A stretch of DNA of 64,000 nucleotides from Rhodospirillaceae bacterium (GTDB taxonomy: Bacteria; Pseudomonadota; Alphaproteobacteria; GCA-2731375). The notes under the pieces are model-generated. The model had not been told where the DNA came from, did not search any database, and saw nothing but the letters and a program-made list of their open reading frames with translations. The translations under genes and the position numbers were made by a program. Numbering within the stretch: the first letter of the stretch is position 1; every line of letters starts with the position of its first letter. The stretch spans positions 62,001 to 126,000 of the forward strand of contig JABIWH010000011.1 in NCBI GenBank assembly GCA_018701215.1. The letters run 5' to 3'. Positions 27,475 to 36,274 of the stretch are shown in pieces.

Positions 27475-30143
27475 GCCACTTCCACCTTTTCGGCCAGCGT
27501 CTGCGACAGGGTTGTAAGCAGGGCGTCTCTGTCGAATTTACCGACATAGTCGCTAAAGCCTACGCTCCGGCCACGCTCGAGATCTTTCGGATTAACGTGT
27601 GATGACAGAGCCACGATCGGTGTCTCCTGCCAACGGCCATCGCTTTTGACCTGTTCGGCCAGTTCGAAGCCGCTCATACCGGGCATTTCGATATCACTGA
27701 CGATGCAGTCAAAATCAACGCCGTCTTCACGCAGGGCCAAGGCTTCATCACCATTGCTTGCAACGGTGACCCTGTATCCGGCGACTTCCAGCAACGGCGT
27801 CAGCATATTGCGGAAGAAGGGTGAGTCATCAACCAACAGCAAGCGCCGTGCATCGGCTTCACCAAAGGCGGCTTCATCTGGTGATGTGAACCAATCGGAG
27901 AAGGCGTCGCTCAGGTAGTGACCGACATCAATGACGTTTGTTGCACTACCCTCAATGACCGCACTGCCCAGGTAACCGACTTCAGTCGCCGTCAATTCGA
28001 TATCCAGTTTGGATTCGACGATATCAATGATTTCGTCGACAACCAGACCCATGGAATGATCACCATCGGAGAAGACCAGAATTGGCTGGCGTCCGCTTTC
28101 GCGGATGTTGCAGCTGTCATCCATCTTCACCAATGGCATCAATTTGCCGCGATACTGCACCAGGCTTTGGCCATTGGCGTATTCGACAGTTTCCACATCG
28201 ACCTCTTCCAGACGGGCGACGAGAGACAAAGGCACGGCCTTCGGTTCGGTGCTGCCGGCCCGGAAAACCAACATCGTCGTGGTGTCATCCGTGCTAACCG
28301 CGTGGGTCATGTCATCGTCGGCATCGGAACGCTCGCCAACCTTGGTATCGGACGTTGAAGCGGCGATACCATTTGGATCCAGGATCATGATGACGCTGCC
28401 ATCACCTAGAATGGTATTGCCCGAGAACATGGAGATATCCCGCAGCAGCGGTGTCACGGGCTTGACCACAATTTCTTCCGTATCGAAGACCCGGTCAACC
28501 ACGATGCCGAAGGTATAGGAACCAACTTGCGAGACGACGACGAAGACTTCGGCGCCTTCCGTCAGCTTATGGTCAGAGGCATTCGCCAGCTTCAGGCTGT
28601 CGCCAAGATAGACCAGAGGCAACAGACGATTGCGCAGGCGCAGAACGGGTGTCTCCTTGATCATCTCGATCCGGTGTTCGGATTCCTTCGAGGCCCGGAC
28701 CAATTCCACCACGCTCAATTGCGGGATGGCGAAACGGTCTTCACAGCTCTCCACGATGAGAGCGGAAACAATCGCCAAGGTCAGCGGGATCTTGATCGTA
28801 AAGGTACTGCCCTTGCCCCATTCGGAGCTCAATTCGACCGTACCGCCGATTTTTTCAATATTGGTACGAACCACGTCCATGCCAACGCCACGGCCCGATA
28901 CGGCCGTCACGACTTCAGCGGTAGAGAAACCAGCGGCAAAAATCTGCATCTGGATCTGCTGATCGCTCATCTCGGCGACTTCGGCTTCCGTTGCCATGCC
29001 GCTTGCAAGCATTTTTGCGCGCAGCTTTTCCACGTTGATGCCACGGCCATCATCCTTGATCTGGATAATGATATGGCCACCCTCGTGGTAGGCGTTCAAG
29101 ACAACCTTACCGGTTTCCTGCTTGCCTGCTTCCGCCCGTTCACTAGGTGTTTCCAGGCCATGGTCGGCGGAATTACGCACCATATGAGTGAGCGGATCCT
29201 TGATCAACTCCAACACCTGGCGGTCAAGTTCAGTATCCGCGCCCAGCATCTGCAGGTCGATCTTCTTGTCCAGTTCATGGCTCAGATCACGAACGATACG
29301 GGGCAATTTCGCCCAGGCATTGCCAATAGGCTGCATCCGCGTCTTCATCACGCCTTCCTGCAGCTCGGTCGTCACATGGCTCAATCGTTGCAGAGGCACC
29401 TTGAATTCGCTGTCGGCATGCCCGCGCACCATTTGCATAAGCTGGTTTCGGGTCAGCACCAATTCGGAGACCATGGTCATCAGGTCTTCCAACACATCGA
29501 CGCTGACGCGAATGCTCTGAGAGGCCACGGAACCTTCGCTGGATTTTTCGACGCGGGGTTCCTCTTTCGCCTTGGCGGCGACCGGTGCCGGGGCGGCGCT
29601 CGGTGCGGGCTCTGGCTTGGCCACGATCTCGGTCGGCTCTGTTTCGGTTTCCCGGAAAGCCCGTTCCAATTCGTCTTCCGTGGCCTCGCCTTCCTTCAGC
29701 GCGCGCTCGGGCACAGGGGCTGGGGTTGGGGCTTCCACCGGCGCCTGGTCCTCACCTTGCACTTCCTGGCCCAGGGCCATGGCATCCAATTGGCTGATTA
29801 GATCAGAATCGTCGCCTTCCGGCTCGGCTTCCGTCTCTTCCAACGCGGCCAGCAAATCCTTGATCCGGTCCAGCGAGCCGAGAATCAACGAAACCGCCGG
29901 CGGCGTCACCACCAGCTCGTGATCCCGAACCTTGCCCAGCACATTCTCCGCCGAATGCGCCACGGCTTCCAGCCTCGGCAAACCAAGAAATCCGCACGTG
30001 CCCTTGATCGTATGGACCAGCCGGAAAATGTTATCAATGAGATCCGGTGCATTCGGATCCTGTTCCAACTTGACAATTTCGACGTCAAGCGTTGCGAGAC
30101 TCTCAGATGTCTCAGTCAAAAATTCACTGAGTAGCTCGTCCAT
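27471..30143 (-). CDS. cheA: chemotaxis histidine kinase CheA, hybrid with receiver domain
   Basis: An 890-residue kinase. The Hpt domain carries His44 (LVHTIKGTCGFLG). An acidic/Pro-Ala linker (about 115-200) precedes the P3 dimerisation domain and the ATPase (HMVRNSADHGLE, DDGRGIN, GRGVGMDVV). Two CheW-like regulatory domains follow (about 485-610 and 640-745). A C-terminal receiver domain (from about 765) has the acceptor Asp in CIVSDIEMPGMSG. I prefer ATG 30143, preceded by AAGG, over GTG 30152. Hybrid CheA proteins of this kind occur in Azospirillum/Rhodospirillum-type che operons. Confidence 0.95.
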   Translation of the reverse strand: MDELLSEFLTETSESLATLDVEIVKLEQDPNAPDLIDNIFRLVHTIKGTCGFLGLPRLEAVAHSAENVLGKVRDHELVVTPPAVSLILGSLDRIKDLLAALEETEAEPEGDDSDLISQLDAMALGQEVQGEDQAPVEAPTPAPVPERALKEGEATEDELERAFRETETEPTEIVAKPEPAPSAAPAPVAAKAKEEPRVEKSSEGSVASQSIRVSVDVLEDLMTMVSELVLTRNQLMQMVRGHADSEFKVPLQRLSHVTTELQEGVMKTRMQPIGNAWAKLPRIVRDLSHELDKKIDLQMLGADTELDRQVLELIKDPLTHMVRNSADHGLETPSERAEAGKQETGKVVLNAYHEGGHIIIQIKDDGRGINVEKLRAKMLASGMATEAEVAEMSDQQIQMQIFAAGFSTAEVVTAVSGRGVGMDVVRTNIEKIGGTVELSSEWGKGSTFTIKIPLTLAIVSALIVESCEDRFAIPQLSVVELVRASKESEHRIEMIKETPVLRLRNRLLPLVYLGDSLKLANASDHKLTEGAEVFVVVSQVGSYTFGIVVDRVFDTEEIVVKPVTPLLRDISMFSGNTILGDGSVIMILDPNGIAASTSDTKVGERSDADDDMTHAVSTDDTTTMLVFRAGSTEPKAVPLSLVARLEEVDVETVEYANGQSLVQYRGKLMPLVKMDDSCNIRESGRQPILVFSDGDHSMGLVVDEIIDIVESKLDIELTATEVGYLGSAVIEGSATNVIDVGHYLSDAFSDWFTSPDEAAFGEADARRLLLVDDSPFFRNMLTPLLEVAGYRVTVASNGDEALALREDGVDFDCIVSDIEMPGMSGFELAEQVKSDGRWQETPIVALSSHVNPKDLERGRSVGFSDYVGKFDRDALLTTLSQTLAEKVEVA

Positions 30144-30273
30144 TGCGGCCACCTTATCGGTTGTTGCGTCGGGACCGGCTATGGGACACTCCTCCCCCCG
30201 CGGTCATGAGCCAAAGATGGGGGAAGAAAGTTAAAAAGCCGTGAAGCAAAACGGGATAAAAGGTGGTTTTTTC

Positions 30274-30933
30274 CTAATCCGTCGGATTTAAATCAACCGA
30301 AAATTCCACGGCATCCACATGCGGCATAACGGTGATTGCGCCACCGAAAGTTTCAGCCAAATCGGCAGCCAAACGGGCGGGGGCGGATTTCGGATTGAGG
30401 GCATTATTGTCGCTGGCCGTATCCAACGCCGCTTCCACACCTTCGCCCAGGCGCGCCCCGACACCTTCCGATCTGACATTTGCGCTAATCATGTTGCGAC
30501 CGGCCGTTTCGCCACGGCTAAGGGCGACATGTACCTGACCACCACGCGGAATGGTGTCGTTGGCGATCAAGATCAAATTCAACAAAATCTTGATACCGGT
30601 CTTATCCGGTCCCAAGTCCTCTTCATCCTGTGAACTGGGCCAAGCCAAGGCGCCTCTGCCATCGCTTAGAAAATCCTCCGCCGTTTGCCGCGCTTCATTA
30701 ATACTGATCGCGACGCCCTCGCCGCCCGCCGCGCCAAATGCCAAACGCATGAATTTCAACCGATTTGCCGCCAATTCAGCACTATGGGCCAACAACCCAA
30801 TCGCCTGTTGGCGCATTTCCGGATCATCTTCGTCTTCGAGAATCTCGACGCCGTTACCAACCGCGCTGACAGGGCCCACCAAATCGTGACACAGTTTGGA
30901 GCAAAGCAGGGATAGCAGTACTAGATCGGGCAT
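30274..30933 (-). CDS. chpT: histidine phosphotransferase ChpT
   Basis: A 219-residue dimeric phosphotransferase with a degenerate kinase fold. LLCSKLCHDLVGPVSAVGNG carries the phosphoacceptor His16. The rest resembles an HATPase domain without ATP-binding boxes. In alphaproteobacteria ChpT passes phosphate from CckA to CtrA and CpdR. It lies 130 bp upstream of cheA on the same strand and in the same segment as ctrA. CckA itself is not in the window. Confidence 0.9.
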   Translation of the reverse strand: MPDLVLLSLLCSKLCHDLVGPVSAVGNGVEILEDEDDPEMRQQAIGLLAHSAELAANRLKFMRLAFGAAGGEGVAISINEARQTAEDFLSDGRGALAWPSSQDEEDLGPDKTGIKILLNLILIANDTIPRGGQVHVALSRGETAGRNMISANVRSEGVGARLGEGVEAALDTASDNNALNPKSAPARLAADLAETFGGAITVMPHVDAVEFSVDLNPTD

Positions 30934-31123
30934 CTTTTGTTTCCAGCCTGTGTTTTTTTAGCCTGACGTCGGGTTTGACCTTGGCGATCAGATCAGAGAC
31001 GCCGGGGCTTCGTTGCGATATGATTAGTGTCAGTGAACCTAACCAAAACTGCCCTCAGGGTCCATGGCCACGTGCTCTGGGCCTGCCGGATAGGTCATGT
31101 AGCTGGTCAATGGTGGAGGCGAA

Positions 31124-32800
31124 ATGCCGTCTGGAGTTAAAAGCGACGCAGTGAGAAATCAACGGGGAAACCAGCGGGCTGCAAATCGGGGCCGGGGCAA
31201 TATCACCCTGCGCGGTCGGCAGAGCAATGCGGTAGATGCGGCAGAGGTACGCCAAATTATCGGACCTGCTGCCTTGGAAGCGACGCTGCTATTGGAATAT
31301 CTGCACCAGATCCAGGACGCGGCGGGTTGTCTTCGCCATCGCCATCTGGCCGCACTGGCCGACTGCATGCGGCTCTCCCAGGCTGAAGTATACGAGGTTG
31401 CCACTTTCTATCACCGTTTCGAGGTCATCGCCGATGAGGCGGCGGCAATTGCGCCCAGCGTGCATATCTGTGATGGCCTGCCGTGCCAAATGGCCGGCGC
31501 GGATAAAATCGCCGCCGAACTGGAGGGTAAAGTCCGAATAATCCGCAGCGCCTGCATGGGCCGCTGTGATTGTGCCCCAGTTGCCGCCGTCGCGGCTGAA
31601 TACCTCCCCCATGCCGATGCCGAGGTGATCCAGGCCACGCTGTCGGCCCCCAGCGTGGCAACAATCATGACGCCGGCGATCGATTTTGAGCGTTATCAAG
31701 CGCATGGCGGTTACGATCTGTTGCGTCAATGTTTGCGGGGAGAGCGGCAACGACAGCAGATAATTGATGCTCTTGGCGAAAGCGGTCTGCGTGGCCTGGG
31801 CGGCGCGGGTTTTCCCACCGGGCGCAAGTGGGGCCTGGTGGCGGCCGAGCCCGGCCCCCGTTACCTGGTCGTGAACGGCGATGAGAGCGAGCCGGGCACC
31901 TTCAAGGACCGCCATTACCTGGAACGCGACCCACATCGTTTCATCGAAGGTATGTTGCTGGCGGCCTGGGCCGTGGATGCGGCGGAAATCTATCTTTATC
32001 TGCGCGATGAATATCCCCATTTGCGGGCGCTTTTGCAGCAGGAATTCGCCAAGGCCGGGGCGGCGGGCCTGGCCACGGCGCCGATCCGGATGCGCCGGGG
32101 CGCGGGCGCCTATATCTGTGGCGAAGAATCAGCCATGCTGGAAAGCATTGAGGGCAAGCGCGGCCTGCCCCGACAGCGCCCCCCCTTCCCCTCGCACGCC
32201 GGCCTGTTTGGCCGCCCCACCCTGATCAACAATATCGAGACCCTGTACTGGGCCCGTGATGCCATCAACGCGGGCGCGGCCTGGCAGGACATGCGTAGCT
32301 TTTCGGTTTCCGGCCGGGTGCGCGAACCAGGTGTAAAGCGGGTGCCGGCGGGTATTTCCGCCCGCGCGTTGATCGAGGAGCATTGCGGCGGCATGGCGGA
32401 TGGCCACGAATTGGCCGCATTCCTGCCCGGTGGTGCCTCTGGCGGCATCCTGCCCGCCAACCTGGCCGATGAATCAATGGACTTTGGCACCCTGGAACCG
32501 CACGGTGGCCTGGTCGGCTCCGCTGCCCTGATCGTGCTGTCGCAGCACGACGATATCGCCGCCGTGGTGGCTAATTTGATGCGGTTTTTCGCCCATGAAA
32601 GCTGTGGCCAGTGCACGCCCTGCCGGGTCGGTACGGAAAAGGCCGTCGCCATGCTGGATGCCGGCAAGGCCGCAACAGATGGCGCCACGTTCAGTGATCT
32701 GGCACAGGTCATGGCCGATGCCTCGATCTGCGGCCTCGGTCAGGCGGCGGCCAATCCGCTACGTTGCGCGCTACGCTATTTCCCGGGGGCAATCGCATGA
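31124..32800 (+). CDS. fdsB: NAD-dependent formate dehydrogenase, fused NuoE/NuoF-like diaphorase subunit
   Basis: A 558-residue fusion. Residues 40-165 are NuoE-like, with [2Fe-2S] ligands Cys116, Cys121, Cys144 and Cys148. Residues 170-558 are NuoF-like: FMN/NAD-binding GLRGLGGAGFPTGRKWGL, NGDESEPGTFKDR, GAYICGEESAMLESIEGKRG, and the [4Fe-4S] motif ESCGQCTPCRVG with a later Cys (SICGLGQ). It carries electrons between NAD(H) and the molybdenum subunit. GGAGG lies just before the ATG. Its TGA overlaps the ATG of the alpha-subunit gene (ATGA). Separate FdsG is not needed because of the fusion. Confidence 0.9.
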   Translation: MPSGVKSDAVRNQRGNQRAANRGRGNITLRGRQSNAVDAAEVRQIIGPAALEATLLLEYLHQIQDAAGCLRHRHLAALADCMRLSQAEVYEVATFYHRFEVIADEAAAIAPSVHICDGLPCQMAGADKIAAELEGKVRIIRSACMGRCDCAPVAAVAAEYLPHADAEVIQATLSAPSVATIMTPAIDFERYQAHGGYDLLRQCLRGERQRQQIIDALGESGLRGLGGAGFPTGRKWGLVAAEPGPRYLVVNGDESEPGTFKDRHYLERDPHRFIEGMLLAAWAVDAAEIYLYLRDEYPHLRALLQQEFAKAGAAGLATAPIRMRRGAGAYICGEESAMLESIEGKRGLPRQRPPFPSHAGLFGRPTLINNIETLYWARDAINAGAAWQDMRSFSVSGRVREPGVKRVPAGISARALIEEHCGGMADGHELAAFLPGGASGGILPANLADESMDFGTLEPHGGLVGSAALIVLSQHDDIAAVVANLMRFFAHESCGQCTPCRVGTEKAVAMLDAGKAATDGATFSDLAQVMADASICGLGQAAANPLRCALRYFPGAIA

Positions 32801-35523
32801 GCGAGACGATCCAGTTCGAACTTGACGGCATCCCGGCCGAGGCCGCGCTGGGCGAAAGCATCTGGCAGGTGGCCGCGCGCCTTGGCACGGTCCTGCCGCA
32901 TCTGTGCCATACCGAGGAAAGCGGTTACCGCGCGGACGGCAATTGCCGCGCCTGCATGGTCGAAATCGATGGCGAACGTGTCTTGGCGCCGTCCTGCCGC
33001 CGCCAGCCCGAAGCCGGCATGGTGGTCAAAACCGCCTCCGCGCGGGCTTTGCAATCGCGGGTCTTGGTCATGGAACTGCTGCTGGCTGACCAGCCAGGCC
33101 GCGGCGAAACGCATGATCCAGATTCTCTGTTCTGGCACTGGGCCGAGACACAGGGTGTGGAGAGCAGCCGATTTCCACGCCGCGCCACGAAGCCAAAATG
33201 CGATAACAGCCATCCCGCCATGCAGGTCAACCTGGATGCCTGCATTCAGTGCAATTTATGCGTACAGGCCTGCCGGGAGGTCCAGGTCAATGACGTCATC
33301 GCCATGGCCGGCCGGGGCGCCGGGGCGCACGTTGCCTTTGACTTCGATGAACCAATGGGCGAGAGCCATTGCGTCGGCTGCGGCGAATGTGTGCGGGTCT
33401 GCCCCACGGGCGCATTACTACCCAAACAGGGCGCGATCGTGGCGGATCGCCTGGTAGACTCGATCTGTCCCTATTGCGGCGTTGGCTGCCAGTTAACCTT
33501 TCATATTCGCGACGAGCGGATCGTCGGCGTCGATGGCCGTGACGGACCGGCTAATCACGGCCGCCTTTGCGTCAAGGGCCGTTTCGGTTTCGACTACATT
33601 CACAGCCCCGAGCGCCTGACCACGCCGTTGATCCGCCGCGACGGCGTGGCCAAGGGCGAATTGGCAATCGATCCGGCAAATCCGCTAACGCATTTTCGCG
33701 AGGCAAGCTGGGAAGAGGCCCTGGCCCATGCCGCCAACGGCCTGGCGTCAATCCGTGATAGCCATGGCGGCCGGGCCCTTGCTGGCTTTGGTTCCGCCAA
33801 GGGTTCCAACGAAGAAGCTTATCTGTTTCAAAAACTGGTGCGCACGGGCTTTGGCAGCAACAATGTCGATCATTGCACCCGGCTGTGCCATGCCTCTTCC
33901 GTGGCCGCGTTGATGGAAACTATCGGTTCGGGCGCGGTGACGGCCCCTTTCACCGATGCCGTGGTAGCGGATGTTATTTTGGTCATCGGCTGCAATCCGC
34001 CGGTCAATCATCCCGTGGCGGCAACCTATTTCAAGCAAGCGGTCAAGAGTGGCAGCAAGTTAATCGTCATCGACCCCGACGGCCTTGCCCTCAAGCAATA
34101 CGCCAGCTGGATGTTGAATTTGCGGCCCGCCACCGACGTGGCGTTGTTGAACGCCATGCTACATGTCATCATCGACGAAGACCTGATCGATCACGATTTC
34201 ATCGCCGCGCGCACCGACGACTTCGCGGCCTTGTCGGCCCACATCAAGGCGTTCCCGCCCGAGGCCATGAGCGATATTACCGGCGTGCCGGCGGACGATA
34301 TCCGAGAGGCCGCACGGGCCTTTGCCTCCGCCGAGCGGGCGATGGTCTTTTGGGGCATGGGTATTTCCCAACATGTTCACGGCACGGATAACGCCCGTTG
34401 CCTGATCTCCCTATGTCTGGCGACCGGTCAGGTTGGGCGCCCAGGCACGGGTTTGCATCCCCTGCGCGGCCAAAATAACGTCCAGGGCGCCTCCGATGCC
34501 GGCCTGATCCCCATGGTCTATCCCGACTATCAGGCCGTTGACGACCCCGCCGCCCAGGCCCGCTTCGAGGCTCTTTGGCAGACGAAACTGGACCCGGAAC
34601 CGGGCCTGACCGTGGTCGAAATTACCGATGCCATTCATCAGGGCGACATTCGCGGCCTCTATATCATGGGTGAAAACCCGGCCATGTCCGACCCGAACCT
34701 CAATCACGCCCGCGCCGCCCTGGCCAAACTGGAACATTTGGTGGTGCAGGATATTTTCCTGACCGAGACGGCCTGTTACGCCGATGTCATCCTACCCGCC
34801 TCCGCCTGGCCTGAAAAAGACGGCACTGTGACGAATTCGAACCGGCAAGTACAAATCGGCCGCCAGGCCCTGCAACCGCCTGGGGATGCCCGGCAGGATC
34901 TGTGGATTATTGAACAAATCGCGCGCGGCATGGGGCTGGCCTGGGATCATGGCGGCGCGCGCGAGGTTTTTCGGGAAATGCGCGAGGCCATGAATTCGAT
35001 CCACGGCATGAGCTGGCAACGCCTGCTGGATGAGGACGCCATCACCTATCCCTGCCTGCATGACGGCGATCCGGGCGAGGCGGTGATCTTCGGCGAACAG
35101 TTCCCCACCGATGATGGCCGCGGAAAGTTCGTCCCCTGCGACATCGTCCACCCCGACGAGCTACCGGATGAGAACTATCCCATGGTGCTGCTGACGGGGC
35201 GGCTGTTGGAACATTGGCATACCGGCGCCATGACCCGGCGCGCACCCGTCCTGGATCAGTTGGAGCCCGAGGCCGTGGCCCACCTGGCCCCCGCCGATCT
35301 GGACAGGCTTGGTCTCGCCGCCGGCGACCGCATACATGTGGCAAGCCGCCGCGGTGAAATCGAACTGACCGCCCGGCTTGACGTCGGGGTACAGCCGGGA
35401 ACACTATTCATTCCTTTCTGCTTTGCGGAGGCGGCGGCGAATCTACTGACCAACGCCGCCCTGGACCCCGACGGCAAGATCGCCGAGGTGAAATACTGCG
35501 CGGTGCAGATAACAACCCCATAA
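32797..35523 (+). CDS. fdsA: formate dehydrogenase alpha subunit, molybdopterin-dependent
   Basis: A 908-residue cytoplasmic enzyme oxidising formate to CO2. The N-terminal ferredoxin domain has Cys37, Cys50, Cys53 and Cys67. Two 4Fe-4S ferredoxin motifs follow (CIQCNLCVQAC; CVGCGECVRVCP), then the Mo-domain cluster SICPYCGVGC. NVDHCTRLCHASS places Cys364 where other formate dehydrogenases have Cys or selenocysteine. GENPAMSDPN and PASAWPEKDGT are molybdopterin-domain motifs. The start at 32797 overlaps the upstream stop and removes an 11-residue extension that lies inside the previous gene. FdsC/FdhD-type maturation genes are not in the window. Confidence 0.93.
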   Translation: MSETIQFELDGIPAEAALGESIWQVAARLGTVLPHLCHTEESGYRADGNCRACMVEIDGERVLAPSCRRQPEAGMVVKTASARALQSRVLVMELLLADQPGRGETHDPDSLFWHWAETQGVESSRFPRRATKPKCDNSHPAMQVNLDACIQCNLCVQACREVQVNDVIAMAGRGAGAHVAFDFDEPMGESHCVGCGECVRVCPTGALLPKQGAIVADRLVDSICPYCGVGCQLTFHIRDERIVGVDGRDGPANHGRLCVKGRFGFDYIHSPERLTTPLIRRDGVAKGELAIDPANPLTHFREASWEEALAHAANGLASIRDSHGGRALAGFGSAKGSNEEAYLFQKLVRTGFGSNNVDHCTRLCHASSVAALMETIGSGAVTAPFTDAVVADVILVIGCNPPVNHPVAATYFKQAVKSGSKLIVIDPDGLALKQYASWMLNLRPATDVALLNAMLHVIIDEDLIDHDFIAARTDDFAALSAHIKAFPPEAMSDITGVPADDIREAARAFASAERAMVFWGMGISQHVHGTDNARCLISLCLATGQVGRPGTGLHPLRGQNNVQGASDAGLIPMVYPDYQAVDDPAAQARFEALWQTKLDPEPGLTVVEITDAIHQGDIRGLYIMGENPAMSDPNLNHARAALAKLEHLVVQDIFLTETACYADVILPASAWPEKDGTVTNSNRQVQIGRQALQPPGDARQDLWIIEQIARGMGLAWDHGGAREVFREMREAMNSIHGMSWQRLLDEDAITYPCLHDGDPGEAVIFGEQFPTDDGRGKFVPCDIVHPDELPDENYPMVLLTGRLLEHWHTGAMTRRAPVLDQLEPEAVAHLAPADLDRLGLAAGDRIHVASRRGEIELTARLDVGVQPGTLFIPFCFAEAAANLLTNAALDPDGKIAEVKYCAVQITTP

Positions 35524-35555
35524 CTGGCCACAAAAGCCAAACGAGGGAGGACGTC

Positions 35556-36269
35556 ATGCCATCAACGCCACCACCGGTCCCGCAACTGATCCTGTCCCGC
35601 AAACGGATTGAACAGTTTTTGATCCTTGGCGCGGTATTCCTAACGCTCATGGGCCTCGCCATGGATGTGTCGTACTATTTGCTGGATCACAAGCGGCTGT
35701 TGGGCATGTTACGGCAATTCACCTTGGCCGAGGAAGCCAATGTCCCGACCTGGTATTCCGCCCTGTTGCTGATTTCCTGTGCCTTGTGTTTGGCCATCAT
35801 TGCCATGCGCCTGCCAAAGGGCGAGGCGAACTACCGCCGCCATTGGCTGATCCTGGCCTTGATTTTCACCTATATGTCCATGGATGAAACCGCCGTTATT
35901 CACGAAATGACCATCCGCCCCCTCCGCTATGCCTTCGATCTGGACGGCGCCTTGTATTATTCCTGGGTCATCCCGGCGGCCGTGCTGATGGGGATTTTTT
36001 TGTTCAGCTACCTTGGTTTTCTGCGCCATTTGCCCAGCAGCAGCCGCAATCGCTTTATCCTGGCCGGGCTGGTTTTCGTGGGCGGCGCCTTCGTCACCGA
36101 ATTCTTTATCGGCTATTGGTGGACCACCGTGGGCGATGGCATGACCTCGGGCTTGTTGAACATATTGCAGGAGAGCATGGAGATTTGCGGCTCTTCCCTG
36201 TTCCTATCCGCCCTGTTGCGGCATATCGAGGCCTCGGGCAGGGATCTCTCGATTTCACTCAGACCTTGA
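35556..36269 (+). CDS. uncharacterised multi-pass membrane protein
   Basis: A 237-residue protein with about six hydrophobic helices (roughly 22-42, 67-85, 94-112, 128-150, 162-185, 198-222). Charged residues sit at or within helices: EEANVPTWYS before helix 2, SMDETAVIHE after helix 3, and ILQESMEICG in the last helix. Such conserved-looking acidic/His sites could bind metal or protons, but I do not recognise the family. GGGAGG lies upstream of the ATG, and it begins 32 bp after the formate dehydrogenase gene, so co-transcription is likely. It ends 5 bp from the convergent gatB. Confidence 0.7.
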   Translation: MPSTPPPVPQLILSRKRIEQFLILGAVFLTLMGLAMDVSYYLLDHKRLLGMLRQFTLAEEANVPTWYSALLLISCALCLAIIAMRLPKGEANYRRHWLILALIFTYMSMDETAVIHEMTIRPLRYAFDLDGALYYSWVIPAAVLMGIFLFSYLGFLRHLPSSSRNRFILAGLVFVGGAFVTEFFIGYWWTTVGDGMTSGLLNILQESMEICGSSLFLSALLRHIEASGRDLSISLRP

Positions 36270-36274
36270 ACAAA

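Noticed and set aside
28527..29801. 424-codon plus-strand frame opposite cheA
   Set aside because: A shadow of the cheA gene; no start signal and no family features.
30231..30245. Possible CtrA box upstream of cheA (TTAA-N7-TGAA)
   Set aside because: One half-site deviates from the consensus and there is no second box nearby; too weak to list as a site.
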